DNA from: Rhodocytophaga rosea
GTDB taxonomy: Bacteria; Bacteroidota; Bacteroidia; Cytophagales; 172606-1
Assembly: GCF_010119975.1 (NCBI RefSeq)
Contig: NZ_CP048222.1
Span: forward strand, 5,494,501 to 5,558,500
Length of the DNA: 64,000 nt
Direction of reading: 5' to 3'
The position numbers were made by a program, and so were the translations under genes. Positions 52,858-62,014 of this stretch are shown piece by piece. The number at the start of each line of letters is the position of its first letter. Position 1 is the stretch's first letter. The notes below the pieces were generated by a model. That model was given only the letters and a program-made list of their open reading frames with translations. It made no database searches and was not told the DNA's origin.

Positions 52858-54534
52858 TTATTCCGAAGAACTCATTTCCTTTTCCACAAAAACCCCCAGT
52901 TTACAATACTTCTGGTAAATCTGCCCATAGAAGGTAGCATGTTCAGGAACGGGTTTATATTCCTGCTCGAATCCGGAACCCATTTTGGCCGAAGCTTCTT
53001 CTACAGATGCATATATTCCGGCACTTACGGTGGCAAACATACCTGCACCTAAAGCACAAGCTTGCTCAGAACGGGCAATTTTGATAGGCATATTGAGTAC
53101 ATCGGCTAGCGTTTGCATTACAAAAGGCGACTTTTTAGCTACACCCCCCAAACCGATTACCGAGCGAATGGGTATACCTTCAGCTACAAAACGATCAATG
53201 ATGGATTTAGCCCCAAAGGCAGTAGCTTCCACGAGTGCTTTAAATATCCTGGGGGCATCACTTCCTAAGTCTAAACCAGCAACAGCGCCTTTTACTACCT
53301 GGTTGGCATCTGGGGTTCTCCGGCCATTGAGCCAGTCTAACGCGAGAATACCCGATTCTGTAACCGGAATGTGTTGGGCTTGTTCGGATAACACATCAAT
53401 TAAATTCGCAGTAATTTCTTCTTCGAGTTTTGCTTTGGTAGGCGCATCAATGAGAGAAGTCCGGGAGAGCATTTGTTGTACCGGCCATACTAATAATTGC
53501 TGAAACCAGGCATATACATCGCCAAATGCTGATTGACCGGCTTCCATGCCCATCATGCCGGGAATAATAGATCCGCTTACTTGTCCGCATATGCCTTTTA
53601 CGAGTTTGCCATCCACTTCTGAAAGCGGCGCAATCAGCATATCGCAAGTAGATGTTCCCATTACTTTACTCAAGGCATAAGGTTCTATCTGGGCTCCTAC
53701 TGCCCCCATATGTGCATCAAAGGCACCAACACCTACGATTACTTCCTGAGATAAACCCAGTTTCTCTGCCCATTCCAGAGAAAGATTGCCGGCGGCAATA
53801 TCAGAAGTATAGGTATCTTTATATAAACGGCTTCGCAAATCTTTCAGCAATGGATCGAGTCTGGTCAGAAATTCTTCGGAAGGCAGGCCATCAAATTCTT
53901 CGTGCCACATGGCTTTGTGTCCGGCGGCGCAACGGCTCCTTTTGATCTGGGAAGCATCTTCTACGCCGGTAAGTACCGCCGGAATCCAGTCGCAGTGTTC
54001 TATCCAGGAATAGGCGGCTTGCCGTACGTTGGCATCCACCCGCAACATATGCAGGGTTTTGGCCCAGAACCATTCGGAAGAATAGACGCCTCCGACATAT
54101 TTAGTAAAATTGGTGCCTCCCCAGGTTTTAGCAAGTTTATTGATTTCTGCTGCTTCTTTTACGGCTGTATGGTCTTTCCAAAGCAGAAACATCGCATTGG
54201 GATTTTCTTCAAAACCAGAGGTAAGCGACAAAGGGACACCCTGTTTATTGATGGCCACTACCGTAGAACCGGTAGTATCAACCGAAATGCCTTTCACCTG
54301 GCTTTTTACATCTGGTGTACATTGCGCCAGCGCTTTTTTTACGGAGATTTCCAGTCCTTCCAGGTAGTCAAGGGGATGCTGCCGGAATTGTGATTCTGTT
54401 GGGTTGCAGTATTTGCCTTGTTTCCAGCGGGAATAATAGTGAACAGCTGTAGCCATTTCTTTCCCGTTGGTTGCATCAATGACCAGCGCACGGACAGAAT
54501 CTGTCCCGAAATCTACTCCAATTACGTACGACAT
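52858..54534 (-). CDS. araB: Ribulokinase
   Basis: 558 residues, family length. FGGY kinase fold: IGVDFGTDSVRALVIDATNGKE at the start with the catalytic-loop Asp, ISVDTTGSTVVAI (about 84), GAFDAHMGAVGAQ (about 272) and GLGGVAKKSPFVMQTLADVL (about 462), plus the C-terminal ACALGAGMFATV. Phosphorylates L-ribulose before AraD. First gene of the araBD pair; an isomerase step (AraA) must be encoded elsewhere. Confidence 0.96.
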   Translation of the reverse strand: MSYVIGVDFGTDSVRALVIDATNGKEMATAVHYYSRWKQGKYCNPTESQFRQHPLDYLEGLEISVKKALAQCTPDVKSQVKGISVDTTGSTVVAINKQGVPLSLTSGFEENPNAMFLLWKDHTAVKEAAEINKLAKTWGGTNFTKYVGGVYSSEWFWAKTLHMLRVDANVRQAAYSWIEHCDWIPAVLTGVEDASQIKRSRCAAGHKAMWHEEFDGLPSEEFLTRLDPLLKDLRSRLYKDTYTSDIAAGNLSLEWAEKLGLSQEVIVGVGAFDAHMGAVGAQIEPYALSKVMGTSTCDMLIAPLSEVDGKLVKGICGQVSGSIIPGMMGMEAGQSAFGDVYAWFQQLLVWPVQQMLSRTSLIDAPTKAKLEEEITANLIDVLSEQAQHIPVTESGILALDWLNGRRTPDANQVVKGAVAGLDLGSDAPRIFKALVEATAFGAKSIIDRFVAEGIPIRSVIGLGGVAKKSPFVMQTLADVLNMPIKIARSEQACALGAGMFATVSAGIYASVEEASAKMGSGFEQEYKPVPEHATFYGQIYQKYCKLGVFVEKEMSSSE

Positions 54535-54785
54535 GTAAGCTATGTGTTCTGAAAAATAGATCGATTAATTTCAAATTAAAATTTGTTACATACAAATGCT
54601 TAGTGAAATTTTAAGATAGCATAAATATTAATGAAATGAATTAAAACGGCTTCATCTGATTGCTTATTTATAATATACTGAATTTTAGAGCTTTAAGAAG
54701 CTAAATAGTATCCTCGTTTATTCTCTTAATCACTCTGTGGATGAACGGCCATTTCTTACTACCTTTACAACTTACCTGAATTGTG

Positions 54786-55367
54786 ATGATTGTAATTGGA
54801 AATACTTGCATCAGCGATGATATTGCAGATCAGTTTTTTGTATGCGACCTGGAAAAATGCAAAGGAGCCTGCTGTGTGGAAGGTGACCTGGGTGCACCTT
54901 TAGAGAAAGATGAATTGCCGGTACTGGAAGAAGTATATAAATATGTAAAGCCGTATTTATCCAAAGCCGGAAAAAGAGCCATCAAACAACAGGGCCATTA
55001 TATTCTGGATGAAGATGGTGATTATTCAACTCCCACTATTGGCAAACGCGAATGTGCCTATGCTATTTACGATGAAAAAGGTATTCTCAAATGTGGCATT
55101 GAACAAGCGTACCTGGATGGAAAAATAAACTTCCGCAAACCCATTTCCTGCCATTTGTATCCTATCCGGATTACCAAATACGAAGAATACCATGCCATCA
55201 ACTACCACCGCTGGCAAATTTGTAATCCGGCTTGCAGGCATGGGCAGGCATTGGGTGTACCGCTGTATAAATTCCTGAAAGCGCCGCTGATCCGGCAGTA
55301 TGGGGAAGAATGGTACAATGAACTGGTCCGGCTGATTGCTGAAAAAGAGAATCAGACTAATACATAA
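54786..55367 (+). CDS. DUF3109 family protein
   Basis: 193 residues from the ATG at 54786; a GTG one codon upstream is also possible. Cysteines occur as [17 protein letters not shown] (about 21-37), [21 protein letters not shown] and CNPACRHG, the conserved DUF3109 pattern, related to the YkgJ-type CxxxCxxCC zinc or iron-sulfur clusters. Function unknown; the pattern implies metal binding. A single-gene unit next to the superoxide dismutase gene. Confidence 0.93.
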   Translation: MIVIGNTCISDDIADQFFVCDLEKCKGACCVEGDLGAPLEKDELPVLEEVYKYVKPYLSKAGKRAIKQQGHYILDEDGDYSTPTIGKRECAYAIYDEKGILKCGIEQAYLDGKINFRKPISCHLYPIRITKYEEYHAINYHRWQICNPACRHGQALGVPLYKFLKAPLIRQYGEEWYNELVRLIAEKENQTNT

Positions 55368-55468
55368 ATTTTTTTCCGGACAATGAATGGTTTTTAAGAG
55401 TTTGCTCTAAATTGCACCCGTTTAGCGCTTTTCAGCGTATCAGTAATAAACCAAAACTCAAAACCTTC

Positions 55469-56125
55469 ATGAATACCTTCAAATCCCTTTTTATGGCCTT
55501 TTGTGCCGCAGCCATACTGAGCAGTTGCAGTGGCGAAAACAAAACCGCTGATAATGATAATACGGCAGCAGAGGCTACCGACAGCACCGTAGGTGCCAAT
55601 ATGACTGCTGATACTACTACCAGCATGATGGAAGCAGATACTGCTGGCGGTATGATGATGGGAGGACCAGGCGGCCAATCAGCGCAAGCTACCATTTCTT
55701 CAGCTAGTGGAAGCGGTTTAACTGGTCAGGCTACCTTTACTAAAGAAAGTAGCGGTGTAAAACTGGTGCTTACCGTTGAAAAAGCGACTCCCGGACCGCA
55801 TGCCGTACATTTACACCAGAACGGTGATTGCAGCAAGCCGGATGCTACTTCTGCCGGTCCACACTGGAACCCAACTAAAGCGCAACATGGCAACCGGGAA
55901 GCAGGTGCACACCATCAGGGTGATATGCCGAATATGGAAGTAGGCCAGGATGGAAAAGGCCGCCTGGAACTGACTGTAAGCGACTGGACAATTGGAGGTA
56001 CTGATACTACCACTAATATTATCAATAAAGCCATTATTGTACATGCCAAAGCTGACGATTATAAAAGCCAGCCTGCCGGAAATGCGGGTGACCGTATTGG
56101 CTGTGGCGTAGTTACGTTGAAATAG
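55469..56125 (+). CDS. sodC: Lipoprotein Cu/Zn superoxide dismutase
   Basis: 218 residues from the ATG at 55469 (the frame opens at 55412, but the lipoprotein signal with lipobox LSSC begins here). After a 45-residue linker rich in Asp, Thr and Met (TSMMEADTAGGMMMGGPGG), the SodC domain shows HAVHLHQNGDC with two Cu ligands, GPHWNP, AGAHHQGDMPNM with zinc-site residues, AIIVHAKADDY with the last Cu His, and GDRIGCGVV completing the Cys pair. It should dismutate superoxide on the outer face of the cell. The Met-rich linker may bind copper. Confidence 0.93.
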   Translation: MNTFKSLFMAFCAAAILSSCSGENKTADNDNTAAEATDSTVGANMTADTTTSMMEADTAGGMMMGGPGGQSAQATISSASGSGLTGQATFTKESSGVKLVLTVEKATPGPHAVHLHQNGDCSKPDATSAGPHWNPTKAQHGNREAGAHHQGDMPNMEVGQDGKGRLELTVSDWTIGGTDTTTNIINKAIIVHAKADDYKSQPAGNAGDRIGCGVVTLK

Positions 56126-56147
56126 TAAAATATATTTTATCTCGTAT

Positions 56148-56181
56148 GGCCTGGTATGCATCAGCATGTCCAGGCCTTTTT
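56148..56181 (+). terminator. sodC terminator
   Basis: GGCCTGG (56148-56154) and CCAGGCC (56170-56176) pair, with an inner ATGC/GCAT extension, followed by five T residues. It lies 22 nt past the sodC stop. Confidence 0.8.
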
Positions 56182-56312
56182 ATTATTTGTGGCTTAAAAA
56201 CAGCCTTATACGATGGGCATATGCATAGGCTTTGAAACCAATCAAAAAATTTCAAGGTTTTTATAGCAATCCTGATTTCTTGATTAACTTGCAATAACCA
56301 CCTGAAAAGCGT

Positions 56313-57284
56313 ATGAGTGAAATATTGTATAAAGAGATACCTTCTCTGGACTTAGCCGATTTTACTTCCGGAGATGCCGCCAGAAAAGCAAAGTTTGTAG
56401 AAACTTTGGGAGAAGCGTTTAACAACATTGGTTTTGTGGCAATTAAAAACCATGGCCTTACCGACGAACTTACCGAAAAGTTATATTCTATTATCAAGCG
56501 TTTCTTTTTCTCTCCGGATGAACTAAAGCTTAAGTATGAAGTTCCCGGCCTGAACGGCCAGAGAGGCTATACGGCCAAATTAAAAGAACATGCCAAAGGC
56601 CGTACCACCGGCGATTTAAAGGAATTTTACCACATCGGCCAGGAAGTAACCGACAATGACCCTATAAAAGCGGAATATCCGGCCAATGTATTTCCGGATG
56701 AATTCCCCGAAATGCGGGAAGTAGGCCTGGAAGTGTACCGCCGCCTGGAAAATGCAGGAAAAACCATGCTCCGGGCCATTGCTTTGTATGTAGGCTTAGA
56801 TGAGAATTATTTTGAAGCCAAAGTAAAAAACGGAAACAGCATTTTGCGAGCTATTCATTATTTTCCTATTGAAAATCCGGATGCGATTCCACAAGATGCC
56901 GTACGGGCCGCTGCACATGGCGACATCAACCTGATCACTTTATTGATGGGTGCCAGTGCCGATGGCTTACAGGTGTTGCGCCGGGACGGAAAATGGATTC
57001 CGATTACCGCCCTTCAGGAGCAAATTGTAGTGAATGTAGGTGATATGCTCGACCGGCTGACAAACAACAAACTCAAATCTACGATTCACCGGGTAGTAAA
57101 TCCACCCAGAGAAAAAATGGGCACCTCTCGTTTTTCTATTCCTTTTTTCATGCATCCCCGTTCCGAAATGGACCTCACCTGCCTGAAAAATTGTATAGAT
57201 GCCGGGCATCCCAAGCAATATTCAGATATTACCGCAGGAGAATTTTTAATGGAAAGGCTGGCAGAAATCGGACTGAAAAAATAG
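56313..57284 (+). CDS. Isopenicillin-N-synthase-family 2-oxoglutarate/Fe(II) oxygenase
   Basis: 323 residues. An N-terminal DIOX_N region (EIPSLDLADFTSGDAARK; NNIGFVAIKNHGL) and a C-terminal double-stranded beta-helix with the iron triad His202-x-Asp204 (AHGDINLITLL) and His259 (STIHRVVNP). Arg273-x-Ser275 (RFS) is the 2-oxoglutarate-binding pair. These features place it in the IPNS/ACC-oxidase/GA-oxidase family. The substrate cannot be read. The chrA gene starts 3 nt after its stop, so the two are translationally linked. Confidence 0.92.
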   Translation: MSEILYKEIPSLDLADFTSGDAARKAKFVETLGEAFNNIGFVAIKNHGLTDELTEKLYSIIKRFFFSPDELKLKYEVPGLNGQRGYTAKLKEHAKGRTTGDLKEFYHIGQEVTDNDPIKAEYPANVFPDEFPEMREVGLEVYRRLENAGKTMLRAIALYVGLDENYFEAKVKNGNSILRAIHYFPIENPDAIPQDAVRAAAHGDINLITLLMGASADGLQVLRRDGKWIPITALQEQIVVNVGDMLDRLTNNKLKSTIHRVVNPPREKMGTSRFSIPFFMHPRSEMDLTCLKNCIDAGHPKQYSDITAGEFLMERLAEIGLKK

Positions 57285-57287
57285 CAA

Positions 57288-58523
57288 ATGTACCTGGAGC
57301 GCGTCACCCGCAATATCGTTCAAACCCCATTATTGCCTGCTACACAAGTAGGACGCATCCGCTACTACATCTTTTTGAAAGACGTACTGATTATGGCCTT
57401 AACGGCTTTTGGAGGACCACAAGTCCATATAGCGATGTTACTCAAACGCATGGTAATAAAACGGGCCTATCTGACGGAAGATGAATTGATTGAACTAAAT
57501 GCACTTTGCCAGGTATTGCCCGGACCTACTTCCACCCAGACCATTACGGCGATTGGTTTTAAGGTAGGAGGCCCTAATCTGGCCTATCTTACTTTACTTG
57601 TCTGGATTGCTCCGGCGGTACTGATTATGACCATTGTGGGATTATTCGTTTCATACCTGCATGAACATAATATTCCCCTCAATTTTACCCGGTTTATCCA
57701 GCCTATGGCCGTAGGTTTTATGATCTATGCCGGGTATAAGATCAGCCTTAAAGTAATTAATGGGCGTACCAGCGTAGGACTGGCTGTATTAGCTGCTATT
57801 ATTTCCTTCTTCTTTCAATCGCCCTGGGTTACACCTTTGGTTCTGCTTTCGGGTGGGGTGGTAACAGCGCTTCAATATAAAAAACATGAGCGCCTGCAAC
57901 ATAAAAAACCGCTGCAAATCCAGTGGGCGAACTTTATACTCTTTATTTCGGTGGCTTTTGCTGCAGCTATTCTGGGGGGTATTACCAAATGGCTGCCCCT
58001 GCGTTTATTTGAGAACTTCTACCGCAACGGAAGCCTCATTTTTGGTGGAGGGCAGGTGTTAATTCCGATGCTGTATACAGAATTTGTGCAATTTAAAAAT
58101 TATCTCAGCGGGGAAGAATTTCTTTCCGGACTGGCTATTGCCCAGGTAGTGCCAGGACCAGTATTTTCGTTTACGGCGTTTATCGGAACCTTATCCATGC
58201 GGAAATATGGCATTGGCGGAGAATTGCTGGGAAGTTTTATGGCGACAGCCGGCATTTTTCTGCCGGGTACTTTTATGATATTTTTCGTATACCGTTTCTG
58301 GAACCAGCTCAAACAATACCGGGTCATCCGTGCTTCCCTGGAAGGAATCAATTCCACCAGCACCGGTCTGATTGCGACAGCAGCGGTATTGCTGTTTATT
58401 CCGATGCATCAGGATGTTGCCAATGTAGGTATTGTGGTAGGTACTTTCTGTTTGCTCATGTTTACCCGGATTCCGCAGCCGCTTATTATCCTGGCAGGCT
58501 TACTGGCCGGGTTTATTTTTTGA
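57288..58523 (+). CDS. chrA: Chromate transporter family protein (ChrA, two-domain form)
   Basis: 411 residues with about ten to twelve membrane segments in two CHR domains. Each half has the hallmark: TAFGGPQVHIAML with LNALCQVLPGPTSTQ in the first, and FGGGQVLIPML with GLAIAQVVPGPVFSFTAFIG in the second. ChrA exports chromate, probably by exchange with sulfate; many relatives have unknown anion substrates. It starts 3 nt after the IPNS-like oxygenase, an unusual partnership. Confidence 0.92.
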   Translation: MYLERVTRNIVQTPLLPATQVGRIRYYIFLKDVLIMALTAFGGPQVHIAMLLKRMVIKRAYLTEDELIELNALCQVLPGPTSTQTITAIGFKVGGPNLAYLTLLVWIAPAVLIMTIVGLFVSYLHEHNIPLNFTRFIQPMAVGFMIYAGYKISLKVINGRTSVGLAVLAAIISFFFQSPWVTPLVLLSGGVVTALQYKKHERLQHKKPLQIQWANFILFISVAFAAAILGGITKWLPLRLFENFYRNGSLIFGGGQVLIPMLYTEFVQFKNYLSGEEFLSGLAIAQVVPGPVFSFTAFIGTLSMRKYGIGGELLGSFMATAGIFLPGTFMIFFVYRFWNQLKQYRVIRASLEGINSTSTGLIATAAVLLFIPMHQDVANVGIVVGTFCLLMFTRIPQPLIILAGLLAGFIF

Positions 58524-58658
58524 TTTCGAATAAATTTTCTTCTCCCTTTGCCTTTCTATCTCAAAAAAAATTATCTTGAGCCAGGTTAGCATTCCAGGTT
58601 ATACCACGAATGTATGTTAGCCTCTCTATCGTTTTGTTCACCGTCAATATATTGAGCC

Positions 58659-59792
58659 TTGAAAATAGCTGTTCCGAAAGAAACCAAACCTTACGAAAAA
58701 AGAGTAGCCCTCACACCGGATATTGTAAAATCATTGCTGAAAGCCGGATGGACTTGTATCATCGAAGAAGGCGCGGGTGTTTCTTCTAATTATCCGGATG
58801 AAACATACCGCCAGGCTGGTGCAAGTATTGCTTCCTCCAAAGCCCAGGTATACAGTGAAGCCGATGTATTGCTGAAAGTAAATGCGCCTTCGGCAGAAGA
58901 AGTCCAACTTCTGAAACCCGGAGCTATAGTGATCTCTTTTTTATACGCCTACACCATTCCGGAACTGGTACATGTACTTCAGGAAAAACAGATTTCTGCA
59001 TTTTCTATGGATGCTGTTCCCAGAATTTCCAGGGCGCAGAAAATGGATGCACTCAGTTCTCAGGCAAACTTAGGCGGATATAAAGCAGTATTGCTGGGTG
59101 CCAATCACCTGGCCAAAATCTTCCCGCTGATGATGACAGCGGCCGGTACCATTACCCCAGCGAAAGTACTTATATTTGGTGCAGGCGTAGCTGGTTTACA
59201 GGCTGTTGCTACAGCCAAACGTTTGGGAGCAGTAGTAGAAGTAACGGATGTTCGCCCGGAAACGAAGGAACAGGTAGAATCTCTGGGCGGCCGGTTCCTG
59301 GAAGTAAAATCAGATGAAGGCGTAAAAACGGAGGGTGGATATGCCAGAGAAGTATCTGCGGAATATTTGCAAAAACAGAAGGAACTGGTTGCTAAACACG
59401 TGGCGGATGCGGATATTGTCATTACCACAGCTCTCGTAATGGGTAAAAAAGCGCCTATTCTGATAACTGAAGACATGGTAAAGACTATGAAACCAGGGGC
59501 TGTGATTGTAGATATGGCCGTTGAATCTGGTGGAAATTGCGCCATCAGCGAACTTAATAATACGGTGGTAAAACATGGTGTAACTATTATTGGAGAATCT
59601 AATCTGCCGGCTCACCTGGCGATGAATGCGAGTGATTTGTATGCCAGAAATATCAGTACCTTGCTGTTGCATCTGGCAAATAAGGACGGCTTTAAATGGG
59701 AGATGGAAGAAGAAATAACCAAAGGCAGTTTGATCACCCACAAAGGCGAACTCGTACATGGATTCACCAAAGAAATTCTGAGTAAGAAATAA
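58659..59792 (+). CDS. pntAA: NAD(P) transhydrogenase subunit alpha, NAD-binding part (PntAA)
   Basis: 377 residues starting at TTG (58659). An in-frame stop (TGA) lies two codons upstream, and the protein begins MKIAVPKETKPYEKRVALTPD, exactly at the family start, so TTG is the start codon. Seen: the AlaDh/PNT N-domain, then ILIFGAGVAGLQAVATAKRLGA (about 169), VEVTDVRPETKEQVESLGG and IVDMAVESGGNCAISE. Binds NADH for proton-coupled hydride transfer to NADP. A small membrane subunit follows after 25 nt; pntB does not follow. Confidence 0.95.
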   Translation: MKIAVPKETKPYEKRVALTPDIVKSLLKAGWTCIIEEGAGVSSNYPDETYRQAGASIASSKAQVYSEADVLLKVNAPSAEEVQLLKPGAIVISFLYAYTIPELVHVLQEKQISAFSMDAVPRISRAQKMDALSSQANLGGYKAVLLGANHLAKIFPLMMTAAGTITPAKVLIFGAGVAGLQAVATAKRLGAVVEVTDVRPETKEQVESLGGRFLEVKSDEGVKTEGGYAREVSAEYLQKQKELVAKHVADADIVITTALVMGKKAPILITEDMVKTMKPGAVIVDMAVESGGNCAISELNNTVVKHGVTIIGESNLPAHLAMNASDLYARNISTLLLHLANKDGFKWEMEEEITKGSLITHKGELVHGFTKEILSKK

Positions 59793-59794
59793 TT

Positions 59795-59812
59795 ATTAGT
59801 CATTAGTCATTA
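59795..59812 (+). repeat. Short tandem repeat between pntAA and pntAB
   Basis: ATTAGTC occurs twice in tandem followed by ATTA, filling most of the gap before the pntAB start. Low-complexity repeats of this type are plausible slippage products; no function is implied. Confidence 0.6.
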
Positions 59813-59817
59813 AATAT

Positions 59818-60108
59818 ATGTCGGTAGAAAACTTAATTATCCTTTTATACATTCTGGTATTGTCCAGTTATGTAGGCTTTGAACTCATTGCCAAAGTGCC
59901 TCCTACCTTGCATACACCCCTCATGTCTGGGGCAAATGCGATTTCCGGAATTACGATTGTGGGGGCCATTATTTGTTCAAATGAACTGGGATATACTACG
60001 GTGAGTAAAATCCTGGGAATGCTGGCGCTCATTCTGGCAACCATCAATGTAGTGGGCGGATATGTAGTTACCGACCGGATGTTACAGATGTTTAAGAAGA
60101 AAAAGTAA
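59818..60108 (+). CDS. pntAB: NAD(P) transhydrogenase subunit alpha, membrane part (PntAB)
   Basis: 96 residues with three membrane segments. LLYILVLSSYVGFELIAKVPPTLHTPLMSGANAISGITIVGAI in segments and ATINVVGGYVVTDRMLQMFKKKK are diagnostic of the PntA C-terminal membrane domain when it is a separate polypeptide. It is needed for the proton channel with PntB. PntB is not encoded in the 402 bp downstream nor elsewhere in the window. Confidence 0.94.
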   Translation: MSVENLIILLYILVLSSYVGFELIAKVPPTLHTPLMSGANAISGITIVGAIICSNELGYTTVSKILGMLALILATINVVGGYVVTDRMLQMFKKKK

Positions 60109-60510
60109 AAGGGCTTTTACTACTGTTAAGGTTTAATGCATATGAAAAAATATGTTTATGGTATGCATTGCCTTATTTTTAATGGGCAGTTTTAGTCATT
60201 CCATAATCCAGGTTCCAGGTAAAGTTCCCTATTCCCTTTCTTCTCCCAAATTAGTTAATTGCTCTTTCACTCCTGAAATAGCTTCAATAAATATCCTGCT
60301 TTGCTAAAAAGAGTTAAAACCAGGTTCTGTTCTACGCAATTGCTGCTTTTTTTGTAATTTTCAGCCGAAATTGCAGAATGATAGCATATGATTTTAGAGA
60401 AACCCCTACGCTGAAAATTGGAATTTTACAGCGATCAGACATTGTTTTGCTGTTACTAAGGTTATTCCTACATATAGTCATAGCTTTCCATACTTAAACC
60501 AGAAACGATT
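60109..60510. other. Intergenic region after pntAB, 402 bp
   Basis: No coding frame of note; in particular no trace of pntB. The first part holds the hairpin at 60128-60180. Nothing else was recognised; the promoter of htrA must lie here, but no TAnnTTTG match stands out. Confidence 0.5.
60128..60180 (+). terminator. Likely terminator of the pntAA-pntAB transcript
   Basis: AATGCATA (60135-60142) pairs with TATGCATT (60162-60169); an outer AAGG/CCTT pair extends the stem across a small internal loop, and ATTTTT follows. The loop is long (19 nt), so confidence is moderate. Its presence 20 nt after pntAB argues that the transcript ends here without pntB. Confidence 0.5.
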
Positions 60511-61938
60511 ATGAAGCAAACCTTAAAAGTACTCGTACTTAGTTTTATTGCAGGTATTTCGGGTGCCTATACATTTGAGCAATTCCAGCCTGATGAACCC
60601 AAGCCGGGTGTTCAAAACCAATTACCCTTACAGCAAGCCAGTAATAGAGAAACGTATACCAACGCGCTTGCTGTAACGCCGGATTTTGTGGCAGCCTCTG
60701 CACTCAGTACACCAAGTGTAGTATATATTAAAACTGCTTCTACGGCCTATGCCCAACAGGATTTTTTTGATTTTTTCTTTGGAGGTGGGGGCACCCGTGA
60801 GCAAAAAGTGATCAGTTCCGGTTCGGGGGTTATTTTTACCAGCGATGGCTATATTGTAACGAATAACCACGTAATTGAAAATGCGACTACGATTGAAGTA
60901 ATTCATAGCAAACGTTCGTATGTGGCCAAACTCGTCGGAACAGATCCATCTACTGATCTGGCGATTCTGAAAATAGAAGGCAAAAACCTTCCCAATGCCA
61001 AATTAGGCCGTTCCAAAGATGTGCAGGTAGGAGAGTGGGTACTGGCCGTGGGTAATCCTTTTAACCTGGAATCAACTGTAACAGCCGGGATTGTAAGTGC
61101 CAAAGGCCGGAATATCAATATTCTCAGCAGCCAGTTTCCCATCGAATCCTTTATTCAGACCGATGCTGCCATTAATCCTGGGAATAGCGGTGGAGCGTTG
61201 GTAAATGCCAAGGGTGAACTGATCGGGATCAATACAGCTATTTTGTCCAGAACAGGTTCGTATACCGGATATGGATTTGCTGTTCCGGTGGATATTGTGG
61301 TGAAGTCAGTAAATGATATTATTAAATATGGGGAAGTTCAAAAAGCTTTCATGGGCGCTGAAGTAACTGATATTACCTCAGAAACTTTCAAGCAATACAA
61401 CCTGTCGGATTACTCTGGTACGGTGGTTACTTATGTGGAGAAAGGCGGAGCGGCTGAAAAACTGGGCATTCGTAAAGGAGATGTGCTTGTAAAAATCAAT
61501 ACGGAGGATATCAACAGCAAAAGTGCATTTGATGAACAACTCAGTTATTACCGGCCTGGTGATAAAGTGAAAGTCACCTTCCGGCAAGCAGGAAAAATAA
61601 GAGAAGGAGAGGCGCTGCTGACTAACCGGGAAGGAACCACGGAAGTGCTCAAACGGGAAACTTTCTCTATAGAGGGCCTGGGAGCAGATCTGGAAACAGT
61701 TTCCAAAGTAGAACGGGATAAGTTAGGTATTGAGAATGGCGTACGGGTTTCCAATATCCGCAGTGGCCTGATGGGCCGCTTAGGTATGGAAGAAGGATTT
61801 ATTATTACCGCTATTAATAAACGTCCGGTGACTTCAGCCAAAGAAGTAGTAGATGTATTAGGCAGTATGCGGGGCAGGGTAATTGTGGAAGGAATCGACA
61901 GAAGGGGAAGGGGCAGCTATTATCAGTTCTCGATGTAG
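60511..61938 (+). CDS. HtrA/DegP-family serine protease with two PDZ domains
   Basis: 475 residues. N-terminal signal/anchor (about 5-22), a linker and a trypsin-like protease domain with the triad His120 (VTNNHVIEN), Asp149 (STDLAILKI) and Ser226 (NPGNSGGAL). PDZ1 begins near [23 protein letters not shown] (about 262-360) and PDZ2 near residue 385-470. Envelope protein quality control is the family role. A single-gene unit with its own terminator. Confidence 0.94.
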   Translation: MKQTLKVLVLSFIAGISGAYTFEQFQPDEPKPGVQNQLPLQQASNRETYTNALAVTPDFVAASALSTPSVVYIKTASTAYAQQDFFDFFFGGGGTREQKVISSGSGVIFTSDGYIVTNNHVIENATTIEVIHSKRSYVAKLVGTDPSTDLAILKIEGKNLPNAKLGRSKDVQVGEWVLAVGNPFNLESTVTAGIVSAKGRNINILSSQFPIESFIQTDAAINPGNSGGALVNAKGELIGINTAILSRTGSYTGYGFAVPVDIVVKSVNDIIKYGEVQKAFMGAEVTDITSETFKQYNLSDYSGTVVTYVEKGGAAEKLGIRKGDVLVKINTEDINSKSAFDEQLSYYRPGDKVKVTFRQAGKIREGEALLTNREGTTEVLKRETFSIEGLGADLETVSKVERDKLGIENGVRVSNIRSGLMGRLGMEEGFIITAINKRPVTSAKEVVDVLGSMRGRVIVEGIDRRGRGSYYQFSM

Positions 61939-61954
61939 AATTAGCTTTATCTAT

Positions 61955-61991
61955 AAAAAGAAAGCGGCGTATATATCGCCGCTTTCTTTTT
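61955..61991. terminator. Bidirectional terminator between htrA-like gene and uvrA
   Basis: Perfect 15-bp stem (61955-61969 and 61977-61991) with a 7-nt loop. The A-run on one side and T-run on the other let it end transcripts from both convergent genes. Confidence 0.85.
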
Positions 61992-62014
61992 ACAAGTTAA
62001 GTAAGCTTTGTTGT

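Noticed and set aside
53902-54393. 163-codon plus-strand frame inside araB
   Set aside because: Antisense shadow of a well-conserved gene.
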